64,000 nucleotides of DNA. Source: Setaria digitata. Lineage: Eukaryota > Nematoda > Chromadorea > Rhabditida > Setariidae. The DNA lies in contig RCAB01000115.1 in the NCBI GenBank assembly GCA_003640385.1, forward strand, positions 1-64,000, given 5' to 3'. A model generated the notes under the pieces. The model saw only the letters and a list, made by a program, of their open reading frames with translations. It ran no database searches and had not been told where the DNA came from. How positions within the stretch are numbered: the first letter of the stretch is position 1; each line of letters opens with the position of its first letter. Below are positions 1 to 11,623 of this stretch, one piece after another. A program made the translations under genes and the position numbers.

Positions 1-3000
1 CCAGGGAAGCTGGATGTTGATGGTATGCAGGATCCAAAACTTCACGGAACATCGTTGCCGCTAGTAGTAAAGGAAGTGACAGATATTCCACATGGAGCAA
101 AAGGAGGTGATGGGGCGGCAGGTAAGGATCAAGTGTATAAGGGAAGTGTGGAGGATTCACTTGCCAGTGATTTAATGATGCCTTTAGATCAGGATAAGCA
201 AGTTCTTCTGAAACTGTTGATGTCGTTGGATCTGGAATTTGATGGCTCGTCATCGCCATTTGATTTGGAGGGAATGGTTGATTTTTCGCGTCGAGTGGAA
301 GGTAGAGATGAGGCGGAAAAAGAAGAAATAGGGAGGGAGGGAGGTGAGGCAGCGGCAGATGAAGGAGGGCATGGTGACCTAGCAGTTAGCAATGTAGATT
401 CTTTAGATCAAACAAAACAGATTGTTCCAAGTGAATTTGGGCCGAGTTCATCATCTAAGTCTGATGAACCGATGAGATTAAGTGAAGATGAAAGAATTGT
501 TTCGGCATCTGAGATCGTGCCGAAGACGATGAAATTTGAGGGGAAGCTCTTCGATGTTGCTAATAAGACAGATTCTAATGATATCTACATAAATAATGAT
601 TTGCAGACATCAGTGTCTAAGTCCGAAAAGGTTCCACTTCAGCGCAGTAAATTGCATACACCTGGTTTGAGTAACATGGCTTCTGATAAATCTATCTCAC
701 TCGTTGAAAAAGAAACATTTGAAACCTCTGAAAATGCCTTTAAAAGTAATGCAGGAAAGGACTCAGGAATGGACGAACTCGCTTACTCGAGTTCCGACTT
801 CACGGAAACTATCAACAGTTGGTCTGAAGGCACGAAATTCAAGGCAGTTAGGGACAAAACGATGGCTGATGGCAGAATTGATGGTCACATGAAGCTAACA
901 GAACTGCTTAAATCGGGAATTATTACTACTGATCGAATGCCCCCTGAAAGTGTTGCATCAATCGAATCAAATATCCGAAGTCTCTCACAAGGGATTGCTG
1001 GCACTGCTCCTATAACTGGATCTAGTACTGTTAGAATTTCGGCACCCACACTCAAATTGGAAGTTAACGAAGGTGGAAGTTCCAAAACAAAAGAAACGAA
1101 CAGTGGAGGGTTCATTAAGCAAATAAGACAAGAATGGCGCGAAGATCTGGAAAAGTTGCGCCAGGAAATACGAGGTTTTGGAAACAATGTAAAGCTGATG
1201 GGAAATCACGATGCAATGGAGAATTATGGGACTGCTGCTGCAGATACAATTAATCTAGGACAGGAAAACAGAAAAGTTTATTTTTATTGCTGCAGCCATT
1301 CCGTTATCTTCAAATTTCCAAAGTCCAATTAAGGGTTGTCTGGCTGCCTTCGGTTCATTTGATTTGAAAATCAAGTCAGATTTCCGAACCGAAGGGAAAA
1401 TTTTTCCCACTCGAAATTTCCAAATGAGTCTGGTGTAGTGCAGTCAGTCATTGTGCGGTTAAACTTTATTCGTATTTGAAACTTTGTACGAAAAAATTAA
1501 ATAGTAATAACGATAATGGAAATTATTGATTGTTAAGCTATCATGGTATGGAAATCAAAAAATTTAAAACTTTTTTCCAGATCGATATTGCGAACTTAGC
1601 TAGCGGTGACGGAAAAAACAGATATGAATATAATCTACAATCCAATATGAAAGAGCTCAAAAACCCGTTTTCTACAAGTTGGATTCTTAGTAGCAGCGCA
1701 GAAAATCGCAGTAAATTAAATAAAGGAGGAATTTCAAGTGAAAGAGGACCTTTGATAGGTAGGATGATAGTTAGAAAAAGTCCAAAGCTCTCGAAGAGTA
1801 GCATCTATTCGGAGAGGAAATCACTGAGAAAGGTTGGTAGATAAGAAGCACTGAAATGGTACCAACAAGCTCAAAATCCAGTTTATTATCTCATTTTGAG
1901 GAATCCATCATGACCATAGCAAAAGGTTTAGTTGAATTTAGAAGTGGAAACGATGATGGTATCAGGAAAAAATGGAGAAGATCCAGTACCTCAAAGAGGA
2001 AGCACAGTATTTTTGGTTCAGGAGCATTCCACCGATGGTACGAAAGGAACTGCGATCGAAAACGTAGAGAATCTAGCAAATGACCTAAAAGTGCCACAGT
2101 AAGTGCCACGGAAGCAATATTTCTATTAGACAGAAAGGTAGTGAGTTTCGTGGAATGATTTCGTAGTTAGTAAAAAGAAACAAAAATATATTTTAAAATT
2201 TTTGTCAGCAAAAATTAAAAAGACAAAATTAGAGAAAAATGTTTTAAATAATTAGGTTATCTTGCATTTCATTTGCGTTTTTGCTCTATTTTTAGAAATT
2301 TTTTAGCAATCCTTTCGCTCCAGTATTGCAAAGCGATATTTCGGATGCAGGTGGATCGGAATCCGAGTATGCTAATTCACAAAATTTCGATCTCATTCAA
2401 GATTTGAATTTAAAAATTTGAAGAAATAAATTCAAACCTTGTTAAAAGTTCCCTTTCTCCTCCAAAAATTTGTTTTGCACACTTTATTCATCAATTAAGG
2501 GGAAAAACAAATTGATTTGAAGAACACAGAAGCACCTTTCTTAGCAAAAAGCAGATCTCTAGTGTTAGTGGCACGAAGAAAAACAGGAAACCTGAAACGT
2601 ACTATCGGCTAAGTAACAAATTTGTGTCTGAAAACACATAATCACGACGCCAATCCTCTGTAAAAAACATCTTTTACGTTAGTTCAGACTGTTTGATAAT
2701 GATGTTTCTAGTGCAAAGGTGATTAATCCTTTGGAAACACAAAGGAAAATGTTGGAGGCGAGAAGACGAGCACTGTTTTTGGAAATGGAAAGCGAAAATT
2801 ATGCTGATGAAGAAAACAGGAAAGAGATGGAGTCAAGTAAAGGAAGGGAGGAAAAAGAAAATAATGAAATAATAAACAGCAGGTTACTTCAAGAGAAGGC
2901 TCGTTTAGAAAAAGTAAGTGTTTTTTTTTTTTCAATTTTTAATTTTTTAGCTGATACCTGAGGAGTAAGCTATATTAAACCTTTTCAGGCACGTCTTTTA

Positions 3001-3749
3001 CGTGAAGAACAGATAAAGTTAAGGAAGCAGCAGGAGCTACAGCATGGTTTCTTCGGTAAAGCTCAACTAAGACGACAGCAACAAATAGCTGAGCAGCTGG
3101 AGCAACTTGCTGAAAGTGAGAGGCAACATCGCGAGCAATTGGAACGAGAAAAGCAAATAAAATTTGCCAGGATGAAACATGGCGGGATTACCCGTATCGG
3201 TAGCAGGCCGACAGCTGAGACCAGAATAAACGTGATTTCGAAACCTATTAATCAGGTTATCTTTATTGAAATTAATCCGGAACTTAAAATAATTCAAGTT
3301 AAAGTAAGGCATGAAAGGGTTAATAGTGATACGTAGTAGTGATGGCCCACTAAGTTGGCTGTTTAAGGCATCATGCATAATCAACTTTCAACTGCTTATT
3401 CCATTACTCCTTCTCAACTTGCCTGTTTTAGAGAATTGAATTTAGACGTTTTTATATGTAATGACGCAGATAAATCCATGTTTGGGCATTTTTGGTATCT
3501 AATCGAAATCGTTCTTCTACTGCCCTGTAATCCTGGTTAGGAAAAAATTGTTTTATTTGTTTTCTATTGCAGGGAGGTGGGAATTTATTGCCCGCCATAC
3601 AGTGTTCAATGATCCAAAAATTTGTCAGGATATTCCGTATAGTGGATCCGATCGAATGGATTCGTGTAAATTGTCCGCTTGCTAAAATCCACTTGCCTAG
3701 AGCAAGCTGTGAACGTGCGCAGGAACTATTCGAATCCTGCTTCCAGTAG
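1..3749 (+). CDS. Large coiled-coil protein, unrecognised, 3' part of gene (5' cut by window edge)
   Basis: Eight exons join in frame: 1-1275, 1581-1832, 1932-2098, 2307-2366, 2545-2598, 2712-2913, 2989-3303 and 3573-3749, giving at least 833 residues. The first exon is open to base 1, so the start lies upstream. The N-terminal two thirds is acidic, Ser/Thr-rich and probably disordered. From about residue 625 the protein is a charged coiled coil rich in E/K/R/Q (for example the QEKARLEK region), followed by a compact-looking end containing INPELKIIQV and CERAQELFESCFQ. Donors include GTAAGT at 2099 and 2914 and GTAAGG at 3304. An earlier donor at 3200 (GGTAGC) would read exon 8 in another frame and give a shorter tail; I prefer the model with the consensus GTAAGG donor. 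I recognise no family. The coiled coil suggests a cytoskeletal or scaffold role, but that is inference only. Confidence 0.72.
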
Positions 3750-6121
3750 CGGAATCTAACATATACAGCTACTATTCTCCATTCTCTTCCGAACATTTAT
3801 TTCCCTGCTCTATCAAATGCCGTCTGTTGTTGTGCTTTCCCTCTTCAATGTTTCGACCTAATTTTTTCTTCTTAATTTCGTTCAACTTTTTTCGACAAAA
3901 TTCGAAACAATCAAATTGCTTTGACAGAAGAGAGACGGAAAGCCATTTCGTCTTTGGTTTTGGAGTAAAACAGTACTTCTATGGTTTCCTTTTTAAAATT
4001 TTAGACTTCATAGAAAAAAATATGTATTTGCAACATTCCTTTTTTTCAAATCTTTGCGAATATATGAATTCTGGCTAGAATAAATTTCAAAAATTTTAGA
4101 TATTAATCGCTTCGGTCTTAAGCAGTTTTCGTTTTAAAGTAATTTTAAAGTATACTGCAGTAAAAGTAAATGTAATAACGTTACATTAAATGTTTTACTA
4201 AAAAGCTGTAACTACATTCCATCAATGTTTGATGTTGCATTTTATATTTTCATTATTAATAAATCCGTTCGGGAAAAATTAGTCTATTAATTGTATTTGA
4301 CGCTATGTTTATTGAAGAATGATGAAACGTCAAACTTACATCACTTTTTGACTCAAATATATTATACCGTTTTAAAATATGAAGAAAGAGTATATAAAAG
4401 TAAATAGGACATTTTTTAGCAGAAAGATAACGAACAAGTACTTAGAACCCTGAACCAATATCAGCTTCATTACGACCACAGAAATGATTTTTATCGCTTA
4501 CACTATTAGCCAATCATTACGTCAAGTTCACGTAGTCGTAACCAATACATCGGTCAGCGACCTTATGTATGATAAGACTAAGTGCTATCCGATTAAATAT
4601 TCTTCCTAATCGATATTTAATCAAATCATTTATTATTTCGTTTTCCATAATGAACTGTTTTGACTTTCTGCATTACCTCAACCTTTCTTTTGTTTATTAT
4701 TTAAATTCTAAAAATACAATTTTAAAAAGAGAAAAATGATTTTTCTTTTTTTTTAAGTGGTGGATGCCCTAATGGGAAGCAACATATACTATTTGATTTT
4801 ATAGTAAACAGTGAGTAAAATAAGCAAGTGCTGCTTTGTGTCGCACAGAATGAAAATTTATCACCGATTTGTAAGAGTAGTTAACTGATAAAAAGAAAGA
4901 GAAAAGCGGGAGGGAGTAGTGTTGGTGATGAGGAAAACTGACAATTACAAATAGACTACACATATATGGCATCATTTTATATACAGTGTTAATCAGTTGA
5001 GGCAGATTTTGTAAAAGAGGAGGGGAATTGAGTATTTACATGCAAATCTTAGATTTTGAAACCTTTTTTCTAAATGTTTAGGAATCTGAAATAACGTCAA
5101 AGTTGAAAAGAAAACTAATTCTTCCACAAAATAAATTATTAGAAGAAAAAACGTTTTTTAACAGACAGTAACATATTACATTTAGGACAGTAATGCCTCA
5201 CATCTTTACAGGAATCGATTAGAAAAGGTACGAAAGCTAGTGGGAAAAAAAGAATAAATATGATGAATACAAGCAACCATGTGAGACGACCGGATTTGTG
5301 ACTCTGCCTGGTACGTATCCGACACTGAAAATTGGCTATAAAATCACTGATTAAATAAACTGGTACTGATCACGTATGCTAATAAGACTGGAGCTATGAT
5401 TTGGTGAGTTCTAATTTCAGTATTTCATTGAACAATTTACACACTGCAGTCGATTCTTTATCGAAATGATTAAATTTGTCGTACCGGCTTAAATGCTGGC
5501 TTACTAACAAAAGTTAACTATATTTGAGTGATGTCAGAAATTTAATTGTTATGGAATATGGCATTCTGATTGTGATAATGTTATATTTGAAAAGGTAAAT
5601 TTGCAAAAGTAATGCTTGTTCACTCAAGTTAACTTGTTCTGAAACATTAAAATTAAAAAAAGTTGAAAAGTAGCACTTGACACTTCGGACAAAATTCATC
5701 ATGTGGTTCAGCGGTTGTTGCCTTTTTAACAATATAGTTCGAGACCGGAAATGATGCACTTGGCCCTAAATTTCATAAAACTTAATGTGCCACTTAAATT
5801 CTTTTGGAATCAATTTGGCTTAACTTGCAAAATTATGGGAGTTCACTCTGTTCAGTACTGAGATGAAGTTAAATTCTTTTTTATATTCTTATGTCGTAGG
5901 AATAAATAATCTCTGAAAAAAGAAACGAATATTAGAATAGAAGTAAAACAGGTAGTTTTGACCTGCTATATTGTATCTATTAACCTCTGCCAGTCAACAC
6001 TGTAGTGAAAACGTTTTGAATTCAGTCTAAACTAATTTATACAAGTCCTCAAATCTTATATCTAGAATTGGAAATTACAAAATAGAGAAAGGAATAAAGA
6101 ATCTCTTGAAAAAGAACTAAT
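3750..6121. other. Intergenic, AT-rich, no convincing gene
   Basis: Only weak signals were seen. A short + strand segment from about 5082 to 5252 can be read as two splice-compatible pieces (acceptor at 5081, donor GTAACA at 5167, acceptor at 5210) ending in a basic, coiled-coil-like tail. Open runs of this size arise by chance in DNA this AT-rich, and no upstream partner exon was found with a matching phase. Treat as unannotated. Confidence 0.5.
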
Positions 6122-7238
6122 TCATTGAACCGGTGCTAAAAATTAATTAAGGTAAGCTTTATTATTCTATGTTACTTTCCAAAATTCTTGTAACATACCA
6201 GAAGCTGGATTGATACCGTGTGAACTGCCAATAACGGTAGCTGGGGCTAAAACCTGCTGTGGATGAACAGTAGAAGTAACAGATCCACTAGAAAACGGCG
6301 TGCAAGGAAGATGAGGTGCTTTGCGATTCACGTCTTCCTCCTTCTTAATTTCGTTTAGATCTAGATCAACTGATGCTATATTAATCATTTTCGAATATGG
6401 TGGCGGTGGCCTTTCCGGACTATACGGCGGAGGAGGTGTGCTTTTTCGCACCGGCTGTTTTGTTTCATCCATCCAATACCACCAAAAAACTTCTGTAAAT
6501 GAGTTTTTTAATTGCTGCTTAAAACTATTGTTCATTGTATGTCGTGAAAAACGAAGCGAAGGCTTATTAAACGTCCAATTTATGTGTGGAAGTTTTATTT
6601 GTCGGCTAACTAACTATTTATTCATTTCTATTTCAGTTTTTCTCAAGTTTTCAACTTCACTACTAGACGTCATGTAACAATCAATTATCGATAAAAGAAT
6701 CTGCATTGCAATAGTACGTCGACGAAAAGAAGGACGCTTAAGACAAGCGACGAAAATTTTAATTTTAGCCATTTCAGAAATATCGTCTGAGGATGGAAAT
6801 CTAGCAAAAGGTAGCTAGCACCAAGAAGATGATAAAAGCCAAGTTACACGTAGTGAATTTGATGTGCCAGAATGATGAAACAATATTTCCTTTTGATACC
6901 TTACAAAAATTTAGGCAACTGCGACGTCAATGACACAAGTAATTAATGCATAACGAGTTTAGTTCTTTGGTTCTGCAAGGTGTCGTGTCAAACACAGTAA
7001 TTAGTGATATCAAGGAAATAATTTTTCGAAAGCTTTTTGAGCGGGGAGTGTACCACTTCGATAACTTTCCTGCTAACTTCACTCTTTGTAAGTTGCGCTT
7101 GATATCGTTCTCTTGCTCCTTTTCTTGTAACTGAAATTGTTCACCAGTTGTCATATCCCAGAAGGAGCTGGGGATAAGTGACAAAGGAACAAACATATAA
7201 TGGTCTAGGAAAGCGGAAAATTTTGCAAATTGTGGTGC
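6122..7238 (-). CDS. Small proline-rich protein with two PPPPY (WW-binding) motifs
   Basis: The secure part is the exon 6199-6609, which ends at a GTATGT donor. It contains TPPPPYSPERPPPPYSK: two PPxY motifs 10 residues apart, the classical ligand of WW domains such as those of Nedd4-family ubiquitin ligases or Yorkie/YAP-type proteins. A 14-nt last exon (6122-6135, acceptor TTTTTAG) would add APVQ and a stop. Upstream pieces near 6660-6820 (basic, RRR-containing) and 7127-7238 (hydrophobic then charged, QLQEKEQENDIK) are open and phase-compatible, but the joins are my guess. An aromatic stretch FWWYW precedes the proline region. The family was not recognised. A WW-domain partner and a role in ubiquitination or trafficking would be a reasonable but unproven inference. 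Confidence 0.45.
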
Positions 7239-7253
7239 GCTAATAAGCACAGT

Positions 7254-7273
7254 GGGGGGGGGGGAAAAAAAAA
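7254..7273. repeat. G11 A9 homopolymer junction
   Basis: A run of eleven G followed directly by nine A. It is very unusual in this AT-rich sequence and prone to length error in sequencing. Confidence 0.9.
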
Positions 7274-8539
7274 TGTTGAAAAGTAATCTTCACATTCTAA
7301 TCTACTAAAAAAGTGCGAAAGATTAACTAGTAACTAATGGTAACAAATATTGGAATTTCAACTTCATTTTTTTTAGCAATGAAATATAAAGCAACATTAT
7401 GTACCATAACTGGACAGATTCAACCCAGCCTGTCAAGCTGATCGTTAGATACAAATGCGTATATAATTTCTACCTACTAGTTTGCTTATGAAATTAACAT
7501 CTAATAGCGCTATAAATATTTGAATTTCGATCAGCAATATAAAGCGATAACATTTGCTATTCTGCATGGACTGTTCAATTAAAAGATCGAAGTAGATTTC
7601 ATAAGTGGGATATATTAAGATACATGTATTCGAGATGTAAAAGACTATGTCCACATCACGTTTGTCAAGTGATGCATTATTTAGTATGACATTAGAGAGT
7701 GATTTGATTCCTTATTGCTGTATAAAATGCTTCCTTTTCAAAGTTTGATTAAACAGCAGTAAGAGATATAGCAGTAATCAGAAAAATGGTTTAATATAGA
7801 AGTATTGCCAAGGACATTGGCACTTTCTTTAGAGGAATAATATTACGATAAAGAGAAGATGTCTAAATAACTTAAAATCCAGGTTCTCTTGCCTTTAATG
7901 TTTTCTGATCAGTAAAATCAGAGCTTGAAAAAATGATCAATTATGTTTCACGAACTCCACTGGAATACAACCAATCTATCGCATGGAGAGATCTTATTTT
8001 CTGGTGAATTACCTCTCTGTTCACAGTGATGCTGAATTGCTTCAAAGAAATGTTAGTAATGAAAAACAGAATCAATCAAATGAGCTGCTGCCATTAAGAA
8101 GTGCAATTCATTTAGATGAACTGAAGCAAGTTCATCGTTCTTTAATCATTTTCGCAGTAGAACTTTAATGAATGGAAGATCAAAACCAAAGTTCAAAATT
8201 TAAAAGTCAGGAATGAACTCATATCCATCAAAATATAAATTTAAACATCAAAAAATTATAAGTAATTTAAGAAAGTCTAATTCAAAACAATACCAAATGT
8301 GAGAAAATGATCGTCAGTATTTCTTCGTTCTTGATTCATTCCTAAATCTCAACCTTTGCCAAAATCAAAATAGGATAATTAAGCATAACCTTAAATAGTG
8401 GGCCATGAGAAGTTCAGCATTAGATATTCATGTAATTAAAAACAGCAAAGTTGATCGATCTGTTGAAATGGTCGAGAAAGAAGGGAAGCAATTAACGAAC
8501 GAGATGTGTGATTAGAAAACTGTTATGTGATGGGTACCG

Positions 8540-8662
8540 TCACTCCCTGCTACTGTTACGTTTCCTTGGTATATAGACGTGTTGTTGTTGTACAGGTGCC
8601 GCATTGAAAGTAGAGGAAGGCGGTCTCGATCTAAGATGCTTTTGCGCTGAGTAATTTCCGAA
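8540..8662 (-). CDS. Isolated 3'-terminal exon, unrecognised
   Basis: Reading from an acceptor TTTCTGTTAG at 8663-8672, an exon in phase 0 encodes 40 residues: FGNYSAQKHLRSRPPSS, then a Pro/Gln-rich piece with AAPVQQQHVYIPRKR, and a TGA stop. The composition (Arg, Pro, Gln) is unlike the surrounding AT-rich translation. No upstream partner exon was identified, and its phase does not join the PPPPY gene downstream without an extra exon. It could be the end of a separate gene, or a chance open frame next to a good acceptor. Confidence 0.3.
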   Translation of the reverse strand, partial: FGNYSAQKHLRSRPPSSTFNAAPVQQQHVYIPRKRNSSRE

Positions 8663-11623
8663 CTAACAGAAATACCCCAATATGTGAAAGAAAACTTCCC
8701 CAAAGTTCTCATTTCGTATTACTACTCAAAGATGTTTTCTTCACGAAATACTTCGCTCATTACACAGACTATCCTAATTTTTATTTAATTAAACATAATA
8801 AAAATTATTATATATATATGATTATAATATATATAATTTTATGAATTTGACTTGAGAATATAAATAATGGACTGAGAATAACTTCAAACTCAACTTCTTT
8901 TGTATTCATCATGTTGTAGTAGAGTACTGCTGCCAAAACTACTATTATTCGAAAAAGTAAAAGTTTAATTTAAAACTGATTACGGAGAATATAAACTGAA
9001 TGGAACGCGGTAAGTCGCGAAAGGTGTTTGGGAATCCTCAAACTAAGTGGTGAAAACGTATTGAGGCCAATTCGAAGAAGAAATCCATCAGACCATACCT
9101 TTTCGATATTTTCTTAGAGAGGATTAATTTAGTGAAATTGAGTGGTCTGAAAAGGACGAAACGAAACAGCAAAACATGAAAAAGCAGTAATAAGACGGAA
9201 GTGAGATGCAATCATGACATACGACTGGACCAAACAGAGTAGAGGTTAAGGAAGAAGATGAAGTATCCCACAGAATGACCTATATTAAAAGGCGTTCTTC
9301 TGTGTACTGCGCAACGTAATCATAACTACAATGTAATGATGGTGCAACTAGAACGCTGCACTGTTCAAGAATTGTCCTTCTGATTGAACTTTTTGCTACA
9401 TTACCGTGTTTAATTAATTTTTCCAATATTATTTTGTGATTTAATTAATAGAAATTATTTCACCTTTCTTACCTCAACATCAATCATATTGATTTTGGAT
9501 AACTGACCCGTTATTTACACTTATCAAAAAATTTTCATGAAGCGATCAAAAGTCGCACTATTTCGGTAAACTAGTGAAAATAAAGAAAAAAGGAAATTCG
9601 ATTTTGAATTCAGAATATAGCGAAGGAGCAATTACTTAAGATCGTGCATTCATTTTAATCACGAAAATTAGTCTTGGTACATGATAATGCAGATTTATCA
9701 TAACTGGTACAATTGGTGAATCAGTTTGAAAAATCATTCTCTCATCCTCCGATCCATCTAAGCAAATAAATCAATGACATTAAGAAACTAGTGAATGGAC
9801 GAAGTGAGGAAAGATAATAAATTACATGGACAATGAATTAATTTGTTTTGGAAAGCGTGAATGATGTATAATTCTACAACATCTATCTATTTTTGAATTG
9901 TCCCACCTTGATCGAACCACAGTAAGCCTAAAGTTTCTGTTCTGGCAACTATATAGCTGAATTTCAAAAAAAAAAAAAATGAACATTTTTATTAATGAAT
10001 GTTTCAGTCATAATACAAGGGGGTTTAATGCAATCTCGCCATTCGCAAAAAGCTTTTTTCAGTGAAGAAAAAAAGGAAGTAAAATTAGAGAACCAATCAC
10101 AATCGATCAAAATTTCCATTAGCATACATGGACATAATCAGACGTATCTCAATTATATTTGACTAGTTAGATAAACAAATTTATTATACGACAGTAAAAA
10201 TGTAATTTAAATAAATAGAAATGAATACTGTCACAAACGAAAAGACCAGTCAAACATGATTACAGTTGCAAATCCACTCTTAAACAAATTCAACAGCACC
10301 TGCATCAGCCACCGAATGTAATTTCCATTCATACATACATATACTTGATCATGTATTAATCAAACGATCATGATTGGGATGATGCTCGGAAATGAAGAAT
10401 ACTGCTTAGTTCTAAAATTAGCGGAACTGTTATTGGTTAACTTCCACAGGAAATCTTATTTTTCCGAGTATAAAAATTCAGGATAATTTCTTTAGCAAGA
10501 TAACAGATAGATAAATAAATCTATTAAATGATTGACAAATAAATAAACTAATTAGTTCAGAAAGAAAGAAAAAAAAACATTGCAAATATAGGGAAAGGAT
10601 AAGTATTCAAATAAAACTTTTTTCGAGTTTTAATGTCAGATTAAGGCAGGAATCGGATTTCCCATCTCCATTACAAATTTTGAAGTAGCAATAATATCGA
10701 TGAAACATAAAGCGACGAAATATTTTTTGTATTCTTTCAAAAGTAAAAAATTGTTGTTATTGTTGTCTTAGGTTAACCACATTTTAGGGACCCTTTTTCC
10801 TGAACTTTTTAGAATATTATATTGGACAAATCATTGAAATAAATTGTATCGTCATTTCTAAAACTTATCTCGAAAGTCTACCAAATAAGAGGTTAGAAAC
10901 TTCAAAATAATATTATTTTAATTATCAGGTTTAATGTTCAAAATTACTTTGTAGAAGAAAGCTTCTTCGAAATAACTGACTATTGCTCTGGAATTCTGCA
11001 GTAATATTACTTAATAGAAAGCATTTTGATGTCGATGTTCAAGAAGACTCCAATAATTCATTATAGGATCCAATCGGAACAGAATTTAATCATTTGGGAG
11101 AAGACTAAATACATGAAATGACGACAAACACAATGAAATGAATTGGAAATGAAAGAAGATTGAAAGGAATAGTAATCAGTTAAACTGAAAAATACTCTTT
11201 TCATAGATGATATAGTCCGACAATACATCCATCAACAATCATATATCGATTGATATATTTAGAAAAAAAACTGAGTTTTAATCTTATTGTATTCTGCAAC
11301 AACGTCATCAGTGGTCGGACCAATGACTGACACCAAATTGACAATGTCATCATTACAACAGGTTTGTTATGAATAGAGAAATGGATTTCCGAATTAATCA
11401 AATTTGATTTCATTTTCAATAAACTTTTAAAAAGTCTACCAACGGATACAACCGGTGAATAGAGAAAGACCAATTTTCTCGTCACGATCCTTATTTCCAG
11501 ACTCAAATGTATTATTAGTCTGTTGTTATTAAATAATGCATTCATGTTGTTTTTAATTAAAATCTAGTTCTAGCTTCCGAAAAAGAAGTTTTGGGATTTA
11601 AAATTCTGAAAAAAAAGTCGGTC
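8663..11623. other. Non-coding AT-rich interval between minus-strand gene ends
   Basis: No exon chain was found on either strand. It holds AT-rich simple sequence near 8790-8840. At 9001-9240 there is a purine-rich, interrupted + strand reading frame that looks like a decayed coding relic but matches nothing I can name. Confidence 0.5.

Noticed and set aside
1856..2083. Lys/Arg-rich + strand frame starting at an ATG
   Set aside because: It is a shadow: the other frame of 1932-2098 is bounded by an acceptor and a GTAAGT donor and fits the phases of its neighbours.
5082..5252. Two + strand pieces joining in phase to a basic coiled-coil-like tail
   Set aside because: Short open runs of this kind are expected by chance at this AT content, and no upstream exon of matching phase is secure.
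9001..9240. Possible decayed transposon reading frame
   Set aside because: Several stops, no terminal repeats and no recognisable reverse transcriptase or transposase motif.
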